A program made the translations under genes and the position numbers. Of a DNA stretch of 64,000 nt, positions 45,483-53,499 are shown in pieces. The DNA comes from CBDDFN01 sp965227065 (GTDB taxonomy: Bacteria > Pseudomonadota > Alphaproteobacteria > SPJN01), in contig CBDDFN010000013.1 of the NCBI GenBank assembly GCA_965227065.1, positions 1 to 64,000 on the forward strand, written 5' to 3'. The notes under the pieces are model-generated. The model was not told the origin of the DNA. It saw only the letters and a program-made list of their open reading frames with translations, and searched no databases. The stretch's first letter is position 1, and each line of letters opens with the position of its first letter.

Positions 45483-46199
45483 CTAAAGCGTATCACTCCA
45501 TCGGCCCAATCGATACTCCGACATCGGCACCACGGTGATCGTTTCAAAGTCGATAAAGGCTGCGCAGCTCGCCATCATCTGTTTGAAATGGGCGCGCTCT
45601 TTATCGGGGTCGCCATCGGCGTCAAAGAAGACGGCACGGTCGTCCATGGCGGTGTCGGGGAAGCATTCCTCGACGATCCCCGCCCAGGATGGCGCATCCG
45701 CAGTCAGCGGCCGGGTGATGATATTCTGGCAATAATAGAAATTGGCCTGGGTCTCGATCGCGACGCGCGTATGGGTGTCCATCCAGTGGTTGAGCCATGC
45801 CGCGTGGCTCAGTGTTGCGGGAACCTCCAGAAACGTCACCTGATTGAAGCCGCGTGTACGGCCCGCCATATCCGCCACAACCGCGCGGTTGGGCAACGCA
45901 CAGCTTTCAGCCACGGCATATCCGGCAAGCCGGGGGCTCGCCTGGCCCAGGATGGTGGCGAAAATCTCGCGCTGATGCGCAGCGTTGAGCCAGAAGCTGA
46001 CTGTAGCGTCGGGCGCCTCATGACGTGTCACCATGCGTAAGCCGCGCGCGGGGGCGACCGCTTGATCGGCAACATTGACCTTGATGCGGCCAGCCCCCCG
46101 GTCGGCCATCATGGGCGCAATGCGCCCCAACAGCGTGTTGCGGAAATCCTCTGCATCTTGGGCATCGGGCTTCCACAAGCCATAGATGAGCTTTTCCAT
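45483..46199 (-). CDS. EthD-like dimeric alpha/beta-barrel protein
   Basis: A 238-aa protein with two ferredoxin-like halves, resembling the EthD group. LIYGLWKPDAQDAEDFRNTL starts the first, and NQVTFLEVPATLSHAAWLNH with HTRVAIETQANFYYCQNI marks the second. EthD proteins are small and their catalytic role is generally unknown, but they recur beside oxygenases and ring-degrading enzymes. ATG 46199 gives MEKLIYGLWKP; the in-frame extension to 46649 runs antisense through the SDR gene and is rejected. The ribosome site is weak. Upstream lies a TTGCGCAA-type region shared with the SDR. Confidence 0.68.
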   Translation of the reverse strand: MEKLIYGLWKPDAQDAEDFRNTLLGRIAPMMADRGAGRIKVNVADQAVAPARGLRMVTRHEAPDATVSFWLNAAHQREIFATILGQASPRLAGYAVAESCALPNRAVVADMAGRTRGFNQVTFLEVPATLSHAAWLNHWMDTHTRVAIETQANFYYCQNIITRPLTADAPSWAGIVEECFPDTAMDDRAVFFDADGDPDKERAHFKQMMASCAAFIDFETITVVPMSEYRLGRWSDTL

Positions 46200-46264
46200 C
46201 TTTTGCCAAACCTGCCAAATTCGCAAAAATGTGACCGCAAAATAGCGGAAAACATGAATCCAGT

Positions 46265-46313
46265 TTGACAGAACTGTGCAATTGCGCAACTTTAAAGGAA
46301 ACAAATTACGCAA
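46265..46313 (+). promoter_or_regulatory. Promoter region with Lrp/AsnC-type sites (46 kb)
   Basis: TTGACA at 46265-46270 could be a -35. TTGCGCAA (46282-46289), a perfect palindrome, and TTACGCAA (46306-46313) follow before the SDR start at 46330; AATTCGCAA lies further upstream at 46218. The same octamer family recurs at 51.9, 61.6 and 63.5 kb. Confidence 0.5.
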
Positions 46314-46329
46314 GCGAAGTGGGGGACGA

Positions 46330-47091
46330 ATGGCACGGCTGAGCGGAAAAACCGCCATTGTGACTGGCGCAGGCCAAGGTGTCGGCCAAGGTATCGCCTT
46401 TTCTCTGGCTGCTGAGGGCGCCCGCGTGGTCGTCTCGGGCCGTACGGTTGAAAAGCTCGAACAGACGGTTTCTGAGATCGAAAAGCGCGGTGGCACGGCC
46501 CTGCCGGTGGCGTGCGATGTGCGGGTTGAAGATGATCTGATCGGGGCGATCAACAAGGCGGTGTCGGAATTTGGCGCCCTCGATATTCTCGTCAATAATG
46601 CCCAGATGGTGCCGCTTGGCAAATTGCTGCGCGTCTCTGATGAGGCCATCGATGATGGCTGGACGTCGGGGCCTTTGGCGGCGATCCGCTCAATGCGCGC
46701 GGCCTATCCCTATTTGAAGGACACCAAAGGCTCGATCGTGAACCTCGCAAGCTCTGCGGCGTTCCGATGGGATGCCAGCGGCTATGGCGTCTATGGCGCG
46801 GTCAAAGAAGGGATCCGGCAGGTGACGCGCGCGGCGGCGTGTGAATGGGGCAAGCATGGCATCCGCGCCAATTGTGTTGTGCCGCTGGCTTTGTCGCCGG
46901 GTATGAAGATGTGGACCGAACATAACCCCGAAGAGGCGGCCGCCTTTGTCCGCACCGTGCCGCTTGGCTATGCCGGGGATTGTGAAAAAGATATCGGCCA
47001 GACCGTGGCGTGGCTTGTGTCGGATGAGGCGCGCTATGTCACCGGCCAGACCATCGGGCTTGATGGCGGCCAGGCGCGGATTGGAGGCTAG
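46330..47091 (+). CDS. Short-chain dehydrogenase/reductase
   Basis: A 253-aa SDR with TGAGQGVGQGIAF (residues 12-24), NNAQ in place of NNAG, Ser in NLASSAAFRW, and the Tyr-x3-Lys catalytic pair in YGVYGAVKEG. ATG 46330 follows GGGGGA; the longer ORF starts inside the Lrp-type sites. It is the first gene of an operon SDR-DUF1214-sulfotransferase-SDR-SnoaL with spacings of 3, -1, 13 and 10 bases. NNAQ and WDASGY suggest a divergent substrate pocket. Confidence 0.9.
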   Translation: MARLSGKTAIVTGAGQGVGQGIAFSLAAEGARVVVSGRTVEKLEQTVSEIEKRGGTALPVACDVRVEDDLIGAINKAVSEFGALDILVNNAQMVPLGKLLRVSDEAIDDGWTSGPLAAIRSMRAAYPYLKDTKGSIVNLASSAAFRWDASGYGVYGAVKEGIRQVTRAAACEWGKHGIRANCVVPLALSPGMKMWTEHNPEEAAAFVRTVPLGYAGDCEKDIGQTVAWLVSDEARYVTGQTIGLDGGQARIGG

Positions 47092-47094
47092 GCG

Positions 47095-48198
47095 ATGACC
47101 GATCCTGTTCACCCCGATCCCATCCAAACCGGCGATGCCTGGGCCGCCTTTTGTGATGAGTTGAAAGAGGCAGGCCAGCTTCTGCTGCATCCCGACAATC
47201 CTGCCGACAGTTTCACGCAAGCAGAAGGCGTGCGCTATCTGACACGGCTGTTGCGCATGGGATTTGAGAATTTCATCGAATATCGCGATCCGCTGTTTCC
47301 TGAACTGCGGCGCTCCGCCCATGAGACGATCAAGCTGGGCGGTGACAATCCCGACAATATGTATTCAAACGCTGCGATTGATGGCCGCTGCGACTACCGC
47401 ATCACCGGCACGCGCGGCACCGTCCACTATTTGGGCTTTGGCACGCAGGAAGGCAATTACGGCAAGGGCGGGACGCTGCAAACCTCCGGCTATCTGGAAG
47501 CCAAGGATATGCAGATCAATGACGATGGCAGTTTTGAGATCATTGCCAGTGTGAAAGAACAACCGGGCAATTGGCTGCCGATGAGCGAGAAAAGCTCCAT
47601 GCTGCTGGTCCGGCAAACTTTTGCCGACCGCAAGGCTGAAGTGCCAGCGGTGCTGAAGGTTGAGCGTATCGGTCAGGAGCATGACTATCCCGCCCCCTGG
47701 TCGGCCAAGCGCATGCAGCGGGGTTTGAATGCGGCGCTGGCTTATCTCACCGGCTCGGTCAAACTGTTCCTGACCTGGAGCCATGAGTTCGCCACCTATG
47801 AGCCCAACACCTTTAAGATGCTTGACCCAGAGCGCGCGCTGCGCGTCGGCGGCGATCCCAATATCCGTTATTTCTACGGCATGTATGAGTTTGCCGACGA
47901 TGAGGCGCTGATTGTCGAAACCCCTGTGCCGGACTGCGATTTCTGGAACATCCAGCTGTGCAATTTCTGGATGGAGAGTTTCGATTATCGCTACTTCCCG
48001 GTTCATTTGAACAGCCATATGGCGGCCCGGAATGAGGATGGCACGGTCGCCGTCATTGTCGCCCATCAGGTGCTCGACAAGCCCAATGCGATCTGCACGG
48101 CAGGTCATGACAAAGGCGTGCTGATGTGGCGGTGGATCGGTGCGGATGATCATCCCGTTCCCACGGTGCGCAAAGTCAAAATCTCGGAGCTTTCATAA
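47095..48198 (+). CDS. DUF1214-domain protein
   Basis: A 367-aa cytoplasmic-looking protein (no signal peptide). The C-terminal third matches DUF1214 (FYGMYEFADDEALIVETPVP, DFWNIQLCNFWMESFDYRYF, then HMAARNEDGTVAVIVAHQVL). The family has no established reaction that I know of. GGAGG lies just upstream of ATG 47095. It is wedged between an SDR and a sulfotransferase-fold gene with 3-base spacing and a TAATG overlap, so it is tightly co-translated. The recurring pairing with sulfotransferase homologues suggests a shared substrate. Confidence 0.82.
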   Translation: MTDPVHPDPIQTGDAWAAFCDELKEAGQLLLHPDNPADSFTQAEGVRYLTRLLRMGFENFIEYRDPLFPELRRSAHETIKLGGDNPDNMYSNAAIDGRCDYRITGTRGTVHYLGFGTQEGNYGKGGTLQTSGYLEAKDMQINDDGSFEIIASVKEQPGNWLPMSEKSSMLLVRQTFADRKAEVPAVLKVERIGQEHDYPAPWSAKRMQRGLNAALAYLTGSVKLFLTWSHEFATYEPNTFKMLDPERALRVGGDPNIRYFYGMYEFADDEALIVETPVPDCDFWNIQLCNFWMESFDYRYFPVHLNSHMAARNEDGTVAVIVAHQVLDKPNAICTAGHDKGVLMWRWIGADDHPVPTVRKVKISELS

Positions 48199-49355
48199 TG
48201 CAAACCCCGCCTTTGGAACGTGATGGCTTGATGGCTGCGGCGAGCGCGGCGGCCGGTCTCGATGATTATGGTGATCTTTACTTTGTCGAAGCGCTTGATC
48301 AGTTGATTGCGAGCCTTGAGAAAGACGCCAGGATCAATGAGGCGGGCCGCAAGACCCGCGCGCTGCAATATACCAACATTCTGATCAACCGGCTGCGGGC
48401 CGAGGATCACTTCAAGCGGTTCCCGGAGATTCTGGAACAGGACATTGCGGTCGATGCCGTCATTGTCGGGCTGCCGCGCACCGGCTCAACCATGCTGCAC
48501 CGGCTGCTGGCCGCGGATCCGGGCAACACTGCGATGAAGATGTGGGAAGGCTTCAACCCCTCACCCTTCCCCGGCGAGGAACGCGGCAATCCTGAAAAGC
48601 GCCACAAGGCCGGTGAGCGCTCAGCCGCGCATATCAATGCTTCATCGCCGGGCTTTGACGCCATCCATGAAGTTGATCCTTATGCGGCGGAAGAAGAAAT
48701 TCTGCTGCTTGAACACACATTTATGAGCTCGGTCGCTGAAAGCGCCTTTTATGTTCCAAGCTATGGCGAATGGCTGATGGCAACCGATCAGACCCCGGCC
48801 TATGAAGACCTCAAACGGTTCCTCAAATTCCTGCAATGGCAAGACCCCGCTCGCGCGGGCAAACGCTGGGTGTTGAAGACCCCGCAACATGTGCCGCTGG
48901 TTGATGTTGTCTTGAAGGTTTTCCCCGGCGCCAAGATCATCATGACCCATCGCGACCCGGTGCAGACCGTGCCGAGCTTTTGTTCCATGGTGTCGTCATA
49001 TTCCATGCCCTGGACCGAGGCGCGCGATGAAAAGGCCATCGGCGCCTATTGGAACCATCGTTTGAAATGGAACCTTGAGCAATTCATGGAAAAGCGCAGC
49101 GTGATTGGCGAAGAGCCGTTCATCGATGCCGATTATCGCGACACGCTCAAGGATCCCATCGGGACCGCGCGCAAGGTCTATGATCATCTGGGGCGCGGGC
49201 TTGATCCATCGTCTGAACAGGTGATGCGCGACTGGTCGGAAGAAAACCAGAAAGACAAGCATGGCAAACATGCCTACACGGCCGAACAATTCGGCTTGAG
49301 CGACGATGGCATTGCGCAGGACTTTGCCTTTTATCGCGACCGTTTCATTCTGTGA
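48198..49355 (+). CDS. Sulfotransferase-family protein
   Basis: A 385-aa protein with both PAPS-binding motifs. The 5'-phosphosulfate loop is VGLPRTGSTMLHRLL (near residue 91) and the 3'-phosphate motif is in KIIMTHRDPVQTVPSFCSMV (near 250). A long helical N-terminus precedes them. It starts at ATG 48198 within TAATG, overlapping the DUF1214 stop. Members of this Sulfotransfer_3 type are common beside DUF1214 genes, and whether they transfer sulfate to a metabolite is not proven. Placement in a catabolic operon is unusual for sulfation. Confidence 0.88.
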   Translation: MQTPPLERDGLMAAASAAAGLDDYGDLYFVEALDQLIASLEKDARINEAGRKTRALQYTNILINRLRAEDHFKRFPEILEQDIAVDAVIVGLPRTGSTMLHRLLAADPGNTAMKMWEGFNPSPFPGEERGNPEKRHKAGERSAAHINASSPGFDAIHEVDPYAAEEEILLLEHTFMSSVAESAFYVPSYGEWLMATDQTPAYEDLKRFLKFLQWQDPARAGKRWVLKTPQHVPLVDVVLKVFPGAKIIMTHRDPVQTVPSFCSMVSSYSMPWTEARDEKAIGAYWNHRLKWNLEQFMEKRSVIGEEPFIDADYRDTLKDPIGTARKVYDHLGRGLDPSSEQVMRDWSEENQKDKHGKHAYTAEQFGLSDDGIAQDFAFYRDRFIL

Positions 49356-49368
49356 CAGGGGGGGCATC

Positions 49369-50151
49369 ATGCTGCTCAAAGACAAAGCCATCATCATCAC
49401 CGGCATCGGGCCGGGCATGGGGACCAAGCTCGCCCAGATTGCCGCTGCCGAGGGCGCGAAGATCGCCATCTGCGCGCGCAATGAAGAGCGCCTTAATGAG
49501 GTTGCCGACGGCATCAAGGCCCAGGGCGGTGAGGTGATCGCCGTGCCGACCGATATTTCAGACCGCGCGGCGTGTGACCGGCTGGTTGATGAAGCCGTGA
49601 AGGCGTTCGGCCGGGTCGATGGGCTGGTCAATTCCGCTTACAAGCATATCGGCTTTGCCCCCTTTGAAAAGGCTGACCTGAACGCCTGGCGCGACTGCAT
49701 GAATGTGACTTTCTTTGGCACCATGGAAATGACGCAAGCCGTCATCCCCGCCATGAAGGACAATGGCGGCGGCGCGGTCGTCAATATCAACACCATGGCG
49801 GTTAAAAAGCCGATGCCGGGCGAGGGCGGCTATGCGGCGGCAAAATCCGCGATTGCCGGTGCGACCCGGACGCTCGCCAAGGAATTGGGGCGTTATAATA
49901 TCCGCATCAATTCAACCTTTATGGGGTGGCTGTGGGGCGCGCCGGTGCAGGGCTATGTGAGCCACGCCGCCAAGAGCCAGGGTGTGCCCGAAGAGACGAT
50001 CATCAAGGGCATCACCCAGAACATTCCGCTCGGTGTCGTGCCGCCCGATGAAGAATGCGCCAAGACGGTTTTGATGTTTGTGTCGGATTACACAAAAATG
50101 GTCACCGGGGCGTCTTTGGACGTCAATGGCGGTGAACATATGTCGAGCTGA
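49369..50151 (+). CDS. Short-chain dehydrogenase/reductase (Ser-to-Thr active site)
   Basis: A 260-aa SDR. TGIGPGMGTKLAQ is the cofactor loop and ICARNEER follows. The conserved Ser position reads NINTMAVKKP, a Thr, 13 residues before Tyr in GYAAAKSAIAG. NSAY replaces NNAG. I start at ATG 49369 behind AGGGGGGG; the longer ORF starts inside the sulfotransferase. The Thr substitution keeps a hydroxyl and may retain activity. The C-terminus DVNGGEHMSS is typical. It is the fourth gene of the operon. Confidence 0.88.
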   Translation: MLLKDKAIIITGIGPGMGTKLAQIAAAEGAKIAICARNEERLNEVADGIKAQGGEVIAVPTDISDRAACDRLVDEAVKAFGRVDGLVNSAYKHIGFAPFEKADLNAWRDCMNVTFFGTMEMTQAVIPAMKDNGGGAVVNINTMAVKKPMPGEGGYAAAKSAIAGATRTLAKELGRYNIRINSTFMGWLWGAPVQGYVSHAAKSQGVPEETIIKGITQNIPLGVVPPDEECAKTVLMFVSDYTKMVTGASLDVNGGEHMSS

Positions 50152-50161
50152 GGAAAAGACA

Positions 50162-50644
50162 ATGGCCCTTGATCTGGAATCCATCGAGCTGATCAAACAG
50201 CTCAAGCACCGTTATTTCCGCGCCATCGACACGGCTGATCTGCCCTTGGTCACCGACTGCTTCGTTGCCGATGCGTCGATCCATTATATTGGCGGCTCCT
50301 ACGAGATTGAGATGGAGGGCCGCGACAAGATCGTTGAGTTTATCGCGCAAAGCTTTCATGCCGATGCGGCTGCCATGCATACCGGCCATCATCCCGAAAT
50401 CACGGTTGAGGGCGATGCCGCAACCGGGCTGTGGTATCTCAACGACGTCTTTTATGACCTCAATTACAAGGTCTGTACGCGCGGTGTTGCGATCTACAAA
50501 GACACCTATGTGCGCACCCAAGAGGGCTGGAAGATCAGCCATTCAGGCTATGAGCGCGTCTGGGAAGTCGTTGAGAAATTCGGCGATGAGCTGACCTTCA
50601 CCAAGCGTCTTCTAGCCGAGACGGGGCGGAAGAAAAGCGCTTAA
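50162..50644 (+). CDS. SnoaL/NTF2-like protein
   Basis: A 160-aa NTF2-fold protein with an N-terminal helix pair (IELIKQLKHRYFRAID), the acidic DCFVADASIHY strand, and a C-terminal cone-shaped sheet (GWKISHSGYERVWEV). Members include ketosteroid isomerase-like and polyketide cyclase-like enzymes as well as non-catalytic binders, so no reaction is assigned. It begins at ATG 50162 with GAGG upstream, 10 bases after the SDR stop, and ends the operon. Its stop codon overlaps that of the convergent thioesterase (50641-50644). Confidence 0.85.
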   Translation: MALDLESIELIKQLKHRYFRAIDTADLPLVTDCFVADASIHYIGGSYEIEMEGRDKIVEFIAQSFHADAAAMHTGHHPEITVEGDAATGLWYLNDVFYDLNYKVCTRGVAIYKDTYVRTQEGWKISHSGYERVWEVVEKFGDELTFTKRLLAETGRKKSA

Positions 50645-51075
50645 TATTTGCTCAAATCAAGCAGTTTCCAGGTGCCTGAGGCATTGGCAATAACCTTGCC
50701 GTCCGCCCACACCCGGCCTTGAACAAATACCATGCCGCGGGTGCGTTCCACCGTGTCGGCGACGCATTCGAGCAACACGCCTTCGCGCACCGCGCCGATA
50801 AAATTGACCTGAAGCCCGACGGTAACCGAAGGCGCGCCATCGGCCGCTTCCCACGCGGCGGCGCCCAGCGCCTCATCAGCCAGCGTCATGATCAGCCCGC
50901 CATGGCCGCGCCGGTGGCCATTGGTGTGCTGTTCTTCAATGATCAGGCCAAACCACAGCCCCTCGGCACCCATTGGGGTGGGGGCGCGCTTGCAATAAAA
51001 CGGCCCGGCATGATTGCCAAAAAAGTCGGGATGCTCGCCCTGGTCGATGCCGATATAGCCCTCGGGTTTGGTCAT
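50641..51075 (-). CDS. PaaI-type hotdog thioesterase
   Basis: A 144-aa hotdog protein of the acyl-CoA thioesterase (PaaI/YbgC-like) type. HTNGHRRGHGGLIMTLADEA is the signature helix region with the conserved HGG, and TVGLQVNFIGAVREG follows. It would release acids from CoA esters and recycle CoA. It overlaps the upstream SDR as an ATGA junction (51072-51075) and converges with the SnoaL gene with overlapping stops. The substrate is unknown. Confidence 0.9.
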   Translation of the reverse strand: MTKPEGYIGIDQGEHPDFFGNHAGPFYCKRAPTPMGAEGLWFGLIIEEQHTNGHRRGHGGLIMTLADEALGAAAWEAADGAPSVTVGLQVNFIGAVREGVLLECVADTVERTRGMVFVQGRVWADGKVIANASGTWKLLDLSKY

Positions 51076-51836
51076 GATTTTTGCGCCTCTTCGGCCAGTT
51101 TCAAAAAGGCGGGCGGCTCACCCCCGCCATGGACCTCAAGGCACGCGCCGGTGATGTAGGACGCCGCCGGGCTTGCGAGAAAAAGACAGGCTTGGGCAAT
51201 GTCGGCGGGAACCGCCATGCGCTTCATCGGCAGTTCAGCTTCGATACTGGCGATGCCTTTTGCGCCGCCATAATGCTCTTCGGCGGCCTCGGTCTTGATC
51301 AGCCCGGCAATGATCGCATTGACCCGCACATGGGGCGCCCATTCCTGCCCCAAGGACAAAGTCAGGTTCAAAAGCCCCGCTTTCGCCGCCCCATAGGCGG
51401 CGGTGCCGGGGGAGGGGCGGACGCCGGAAATGCTGGCAATATTCACAATCGCGCCGCCATCCCCCATGGCCGCATGGGCCTTTTGGGCAAAGACCAAAGG
51501 TGCGATGAGGTTGAGCCGGATGATGCTTTCGGAAAAGCGGGGGCTTGCGGTGGCCGCATCGGCCGGTGGGCTGCCGCCGGCATTGTTGATCAAAATATCG
51601 AGCGCGCCGGTCTTTTCTGTCGCCGCCGCGATCACCGCATCAATCTGGTCGGGATCGCGGACATCGGCGGACACAAAGCGCGCGGCCTGGCCGTCCGCTT
51701 CGGGCAGGCTGTCAGGCTCATTCCGCCCGCAAATCACCACATGCGCTCCTTCGGCCAGAAAAGCCTCGCTCACGCCACGTCCCACGCCTTTTGCGCCGCC
51801 GGTGACAATCACCGAAGCGCCGTCAAATCGTTTCAT
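51072..51836 (-). CDS. Short-chain dehydrogenase/reductase
   Basis: A 254-aa SDR with TGGAKGVGRGVSEAF, NNAGG, Ser in NIASISGVRP and Tyr-x3-Lys in YGAAKAGLL, plus a GG-rich C-terminus (EVHGGGEPP). The closest general type is 3-oxoacyl-ACP reductase-like SDRs that act on CoA esters. It is divergent from the FadD3-like ligase at 51935, and the gap holds TTTGCGAA and ATGCGCAA sites. It is translationally coupled to the thioesterase. Confidence 0.92.
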   Translation of the reverse strand: MKRFDGASVIVTGGAKGVGRGVSEAFLAEGAHVVICGRNEPDSLPEADGQAARFVSADVRDPDQIDAVIAAATEKTGALDILINNAGGSPPADAATASPRFSESIIRLNLIAPLVFAQKAHAAMGDGGAIVNIASISGVRPSPGTAAYGAAKAGLLNLTLSLGQEWAPHVRVNAIIAGLIKTEAAEEHYGGAKGIASIEAELPMKRMAVPADIAQACLFLASPAASYITGACLEVHGGGEPPAFLKLAEEAQKS

Positions 51837-51862
51837 AATGCCCCATACGCCCTTGGTTCGAT

Positions 51863-51910
51863 TTTGCGAATATGGTAGTTAGAGCGCCATTCTATTGCCT
51901 TAATGCGCAA
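51863..51910. promoter_or_regulatory. Lrp/AsnC-type sites in the 51.9 kb divergent promoter
   Basis: TTTGCGAA (51863-51870) and ATGCGCAA (51903-51910) are 40 bases apart between the SDR (minus) and the FadD3-like ligase (plus). The spacing is about four helical turns, as in the 61.6 kb pair. Confidence 0.5.
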
Positions 51911-51934
51911 AAAGACAATGCGGGGGAAACGCAT

Positions 51935-53488
51935 TTGGTTGATTTGACCCAAACAATTCCGGGTATGGCCGCCCGCGCGGCAGAGCGTTTCGGCGCCCAG
52001 TCGGCGCTGGAAGAAGATGGCGTGCAGCTCAGCTTTGCCGATCTTTACGCCGAAGCGCGCCGGTCGGCCAAGGCTTTCCTCGCCCATGGATTTGAAAAAG
52101 GCGACCGGTTTGCCGTTTGGTCGCCCAATGCGCGCGAATGGGTGCTGGCCGCGTTGGGCGGCATGATGGCCGGGGGCGTGCTGGTGCCGATCAATACCCG
52201 GTTCAAGGGCGCGGAAGCCGCTGACATCATTCGCCGGTCGCGCGCCAGGGTTTTGTTTACCGCCAAAGGTTTTTTGGGCTTTGATTATCCCGCCATGCTG
52301 GAGGGCGAAGACCTGCCCGATCTCGACCGCACGATTTTATTGCGCGGGACCGAGGGCGAAACATTTACGGAATTTGTTCAGTCGGGCGCGGCGCAATCCG
52401 ACACCGCCCTTCAAGACCGGCTCGACACGATCGGGCCTGATGATCTGTCCGATATTATCTTTACCAGCGGCACGACGGGCCGGCCCAAAGGCGCGATGAC
52501 GGCGCATGGTCAGAATGTGGCCGCCGTCACCGCCTGGTGCAAAGCCGTCGGTGTCGATGACACGGACCGTTATCTGATCGTCAATCCCTTCTTCCATTCC
52601 TTTGGCTATAAGGCCGGTTGGCTCGCCTGCATCATCACGGGTGCCTGCGCGCTGCCCCATGCGGTGTTTGATGTCGACCAGATCCTCAAACGGATTTCCG
52701 ATGACCGGATTTCGGTCCTGCCCGGCCCACCGACGATCTTCCAGTCGCTGATCAATCATCCCTCTTTGGCCGACGCTGATATTTCGAACCTGAAGAAAAC
52801 CGTCACCGGGGCCGCATCTGTTCCGGTCGAGCTGGTCAAACAGATGAAAGAAGTGCTCGGCTTTGAAAGCGTTCTGACCGCTTACGGGCTGACCGAAAGC
52901 TGCGGCTTTGTCTCGCTCACCGACGCCTCGGACGATTTTGAAACCATCGCGACGACATCAGGCAAGGCGATGGGCGGGGTTGAAGTCAAGCTCATCGATG
53001 AAAAAGGCCTGACCGTCAAACCCGGCACGCCCGGTGAGATTCTGGTTCGCGGCTTTAACGTCATGCAAGGCTATCTTGATGATCCGGCGGCCACCGCTGA
53101 GGCGATTGACGATAATGGCTGGCTTCACACCGGCGATATTGGCGTTCAAAACAATCGCGGCTATCTCGCCATCACCGATCGGGCCAAAGACATGTTCATC
53201 ACCGGTGGGTTCAACTGCTATCCGGCTGAAATCGAAAATGGTTTGTTGCGCCACGCGCTGGTGGTCGATGCCGCCGTCATCGGCGCACCTGATGAGCGGA
53301 TGGGCGAGGTCGGCCACGCCTTTGTGGTACTCAAGCAAGGTGAAAGCCTCACCGGAGATGATCTGATCGGCTGGGCGCGCGGTCAGATGGCCAATTATAA
53401 AGTGCCGCGCTTTGTGACGGTGGTCGAAGAACTGCCGCGCAATGCGTCCGGAAAGGTCCAAAAATTTAAACTGCGCGACGGCGCGTGA
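51935..53488 (+). CDS. FadD3-like acyl-CoA ligase
   Basis: A 517-aa ANL ligase that most resembles FadD3, the ligase acting on the steroid C/D-ring acid HIP. VNPFFHSFGYKAGWLACI, GPPTIFQSL, TAYGLTESCG and ITDRAKDMFITGGFNCYPAE line up with it from memory. TSGTTGRPKGAMTAHGQ is the P-loop. I start at TTG 51935, seven bases after GGGGGA; the ATG at 51872 lies among the regulatory sites and has no ribosome site. It leads a pair with the FATP-like ligase. A steroid-type substrate is an inference from similarity only. Confidence 0.82.
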   Translation: MVDLTQTIPGMAARAAERFGAQSALEEDGVQLSFADLYAEARRSAKAFLAHGFEKGDRFAVWSPNAREWVLAALGGMMAGGVLVPINTRFKGAEAADIIRRSRARVLFTAKGFLGFDYPAMLEGEDLPDLDRTILLRGTEGETFTEFVQSGAAQSDTALQDRLDTIGPDDLSDIIFTSGTTGRPKGAMTAHGQNVAAVTAWCKAVGVDDTDRYLIVNPFFHSFGYKAGWLACIITGACALPHAVFDVDQILKRISDDRISVLPGPPTIFQSLINHPSLADADISNLKKTVTGAASVPVELVKQMKEVLGFESVLTAYGLTESCGFVSLTDASDDFETIATTSGKAMGGVEVKLIDEKGLTVKPGTPGEILVRGFNVMQGYLDDPAATAEAIDDNGWLHTGDIGVQNNRGYLAITDRAKDMFITGGFNCYPAEIENGLLRHALVVDAAVIGAPDERMGEVGHAFVVLKQGESLTGDDLIGWARGQMANYKVPRFVTVVEELPRNASGKVQKFKLRDGA

Positions 53489-53499
53489 GGGAGTGAGTG

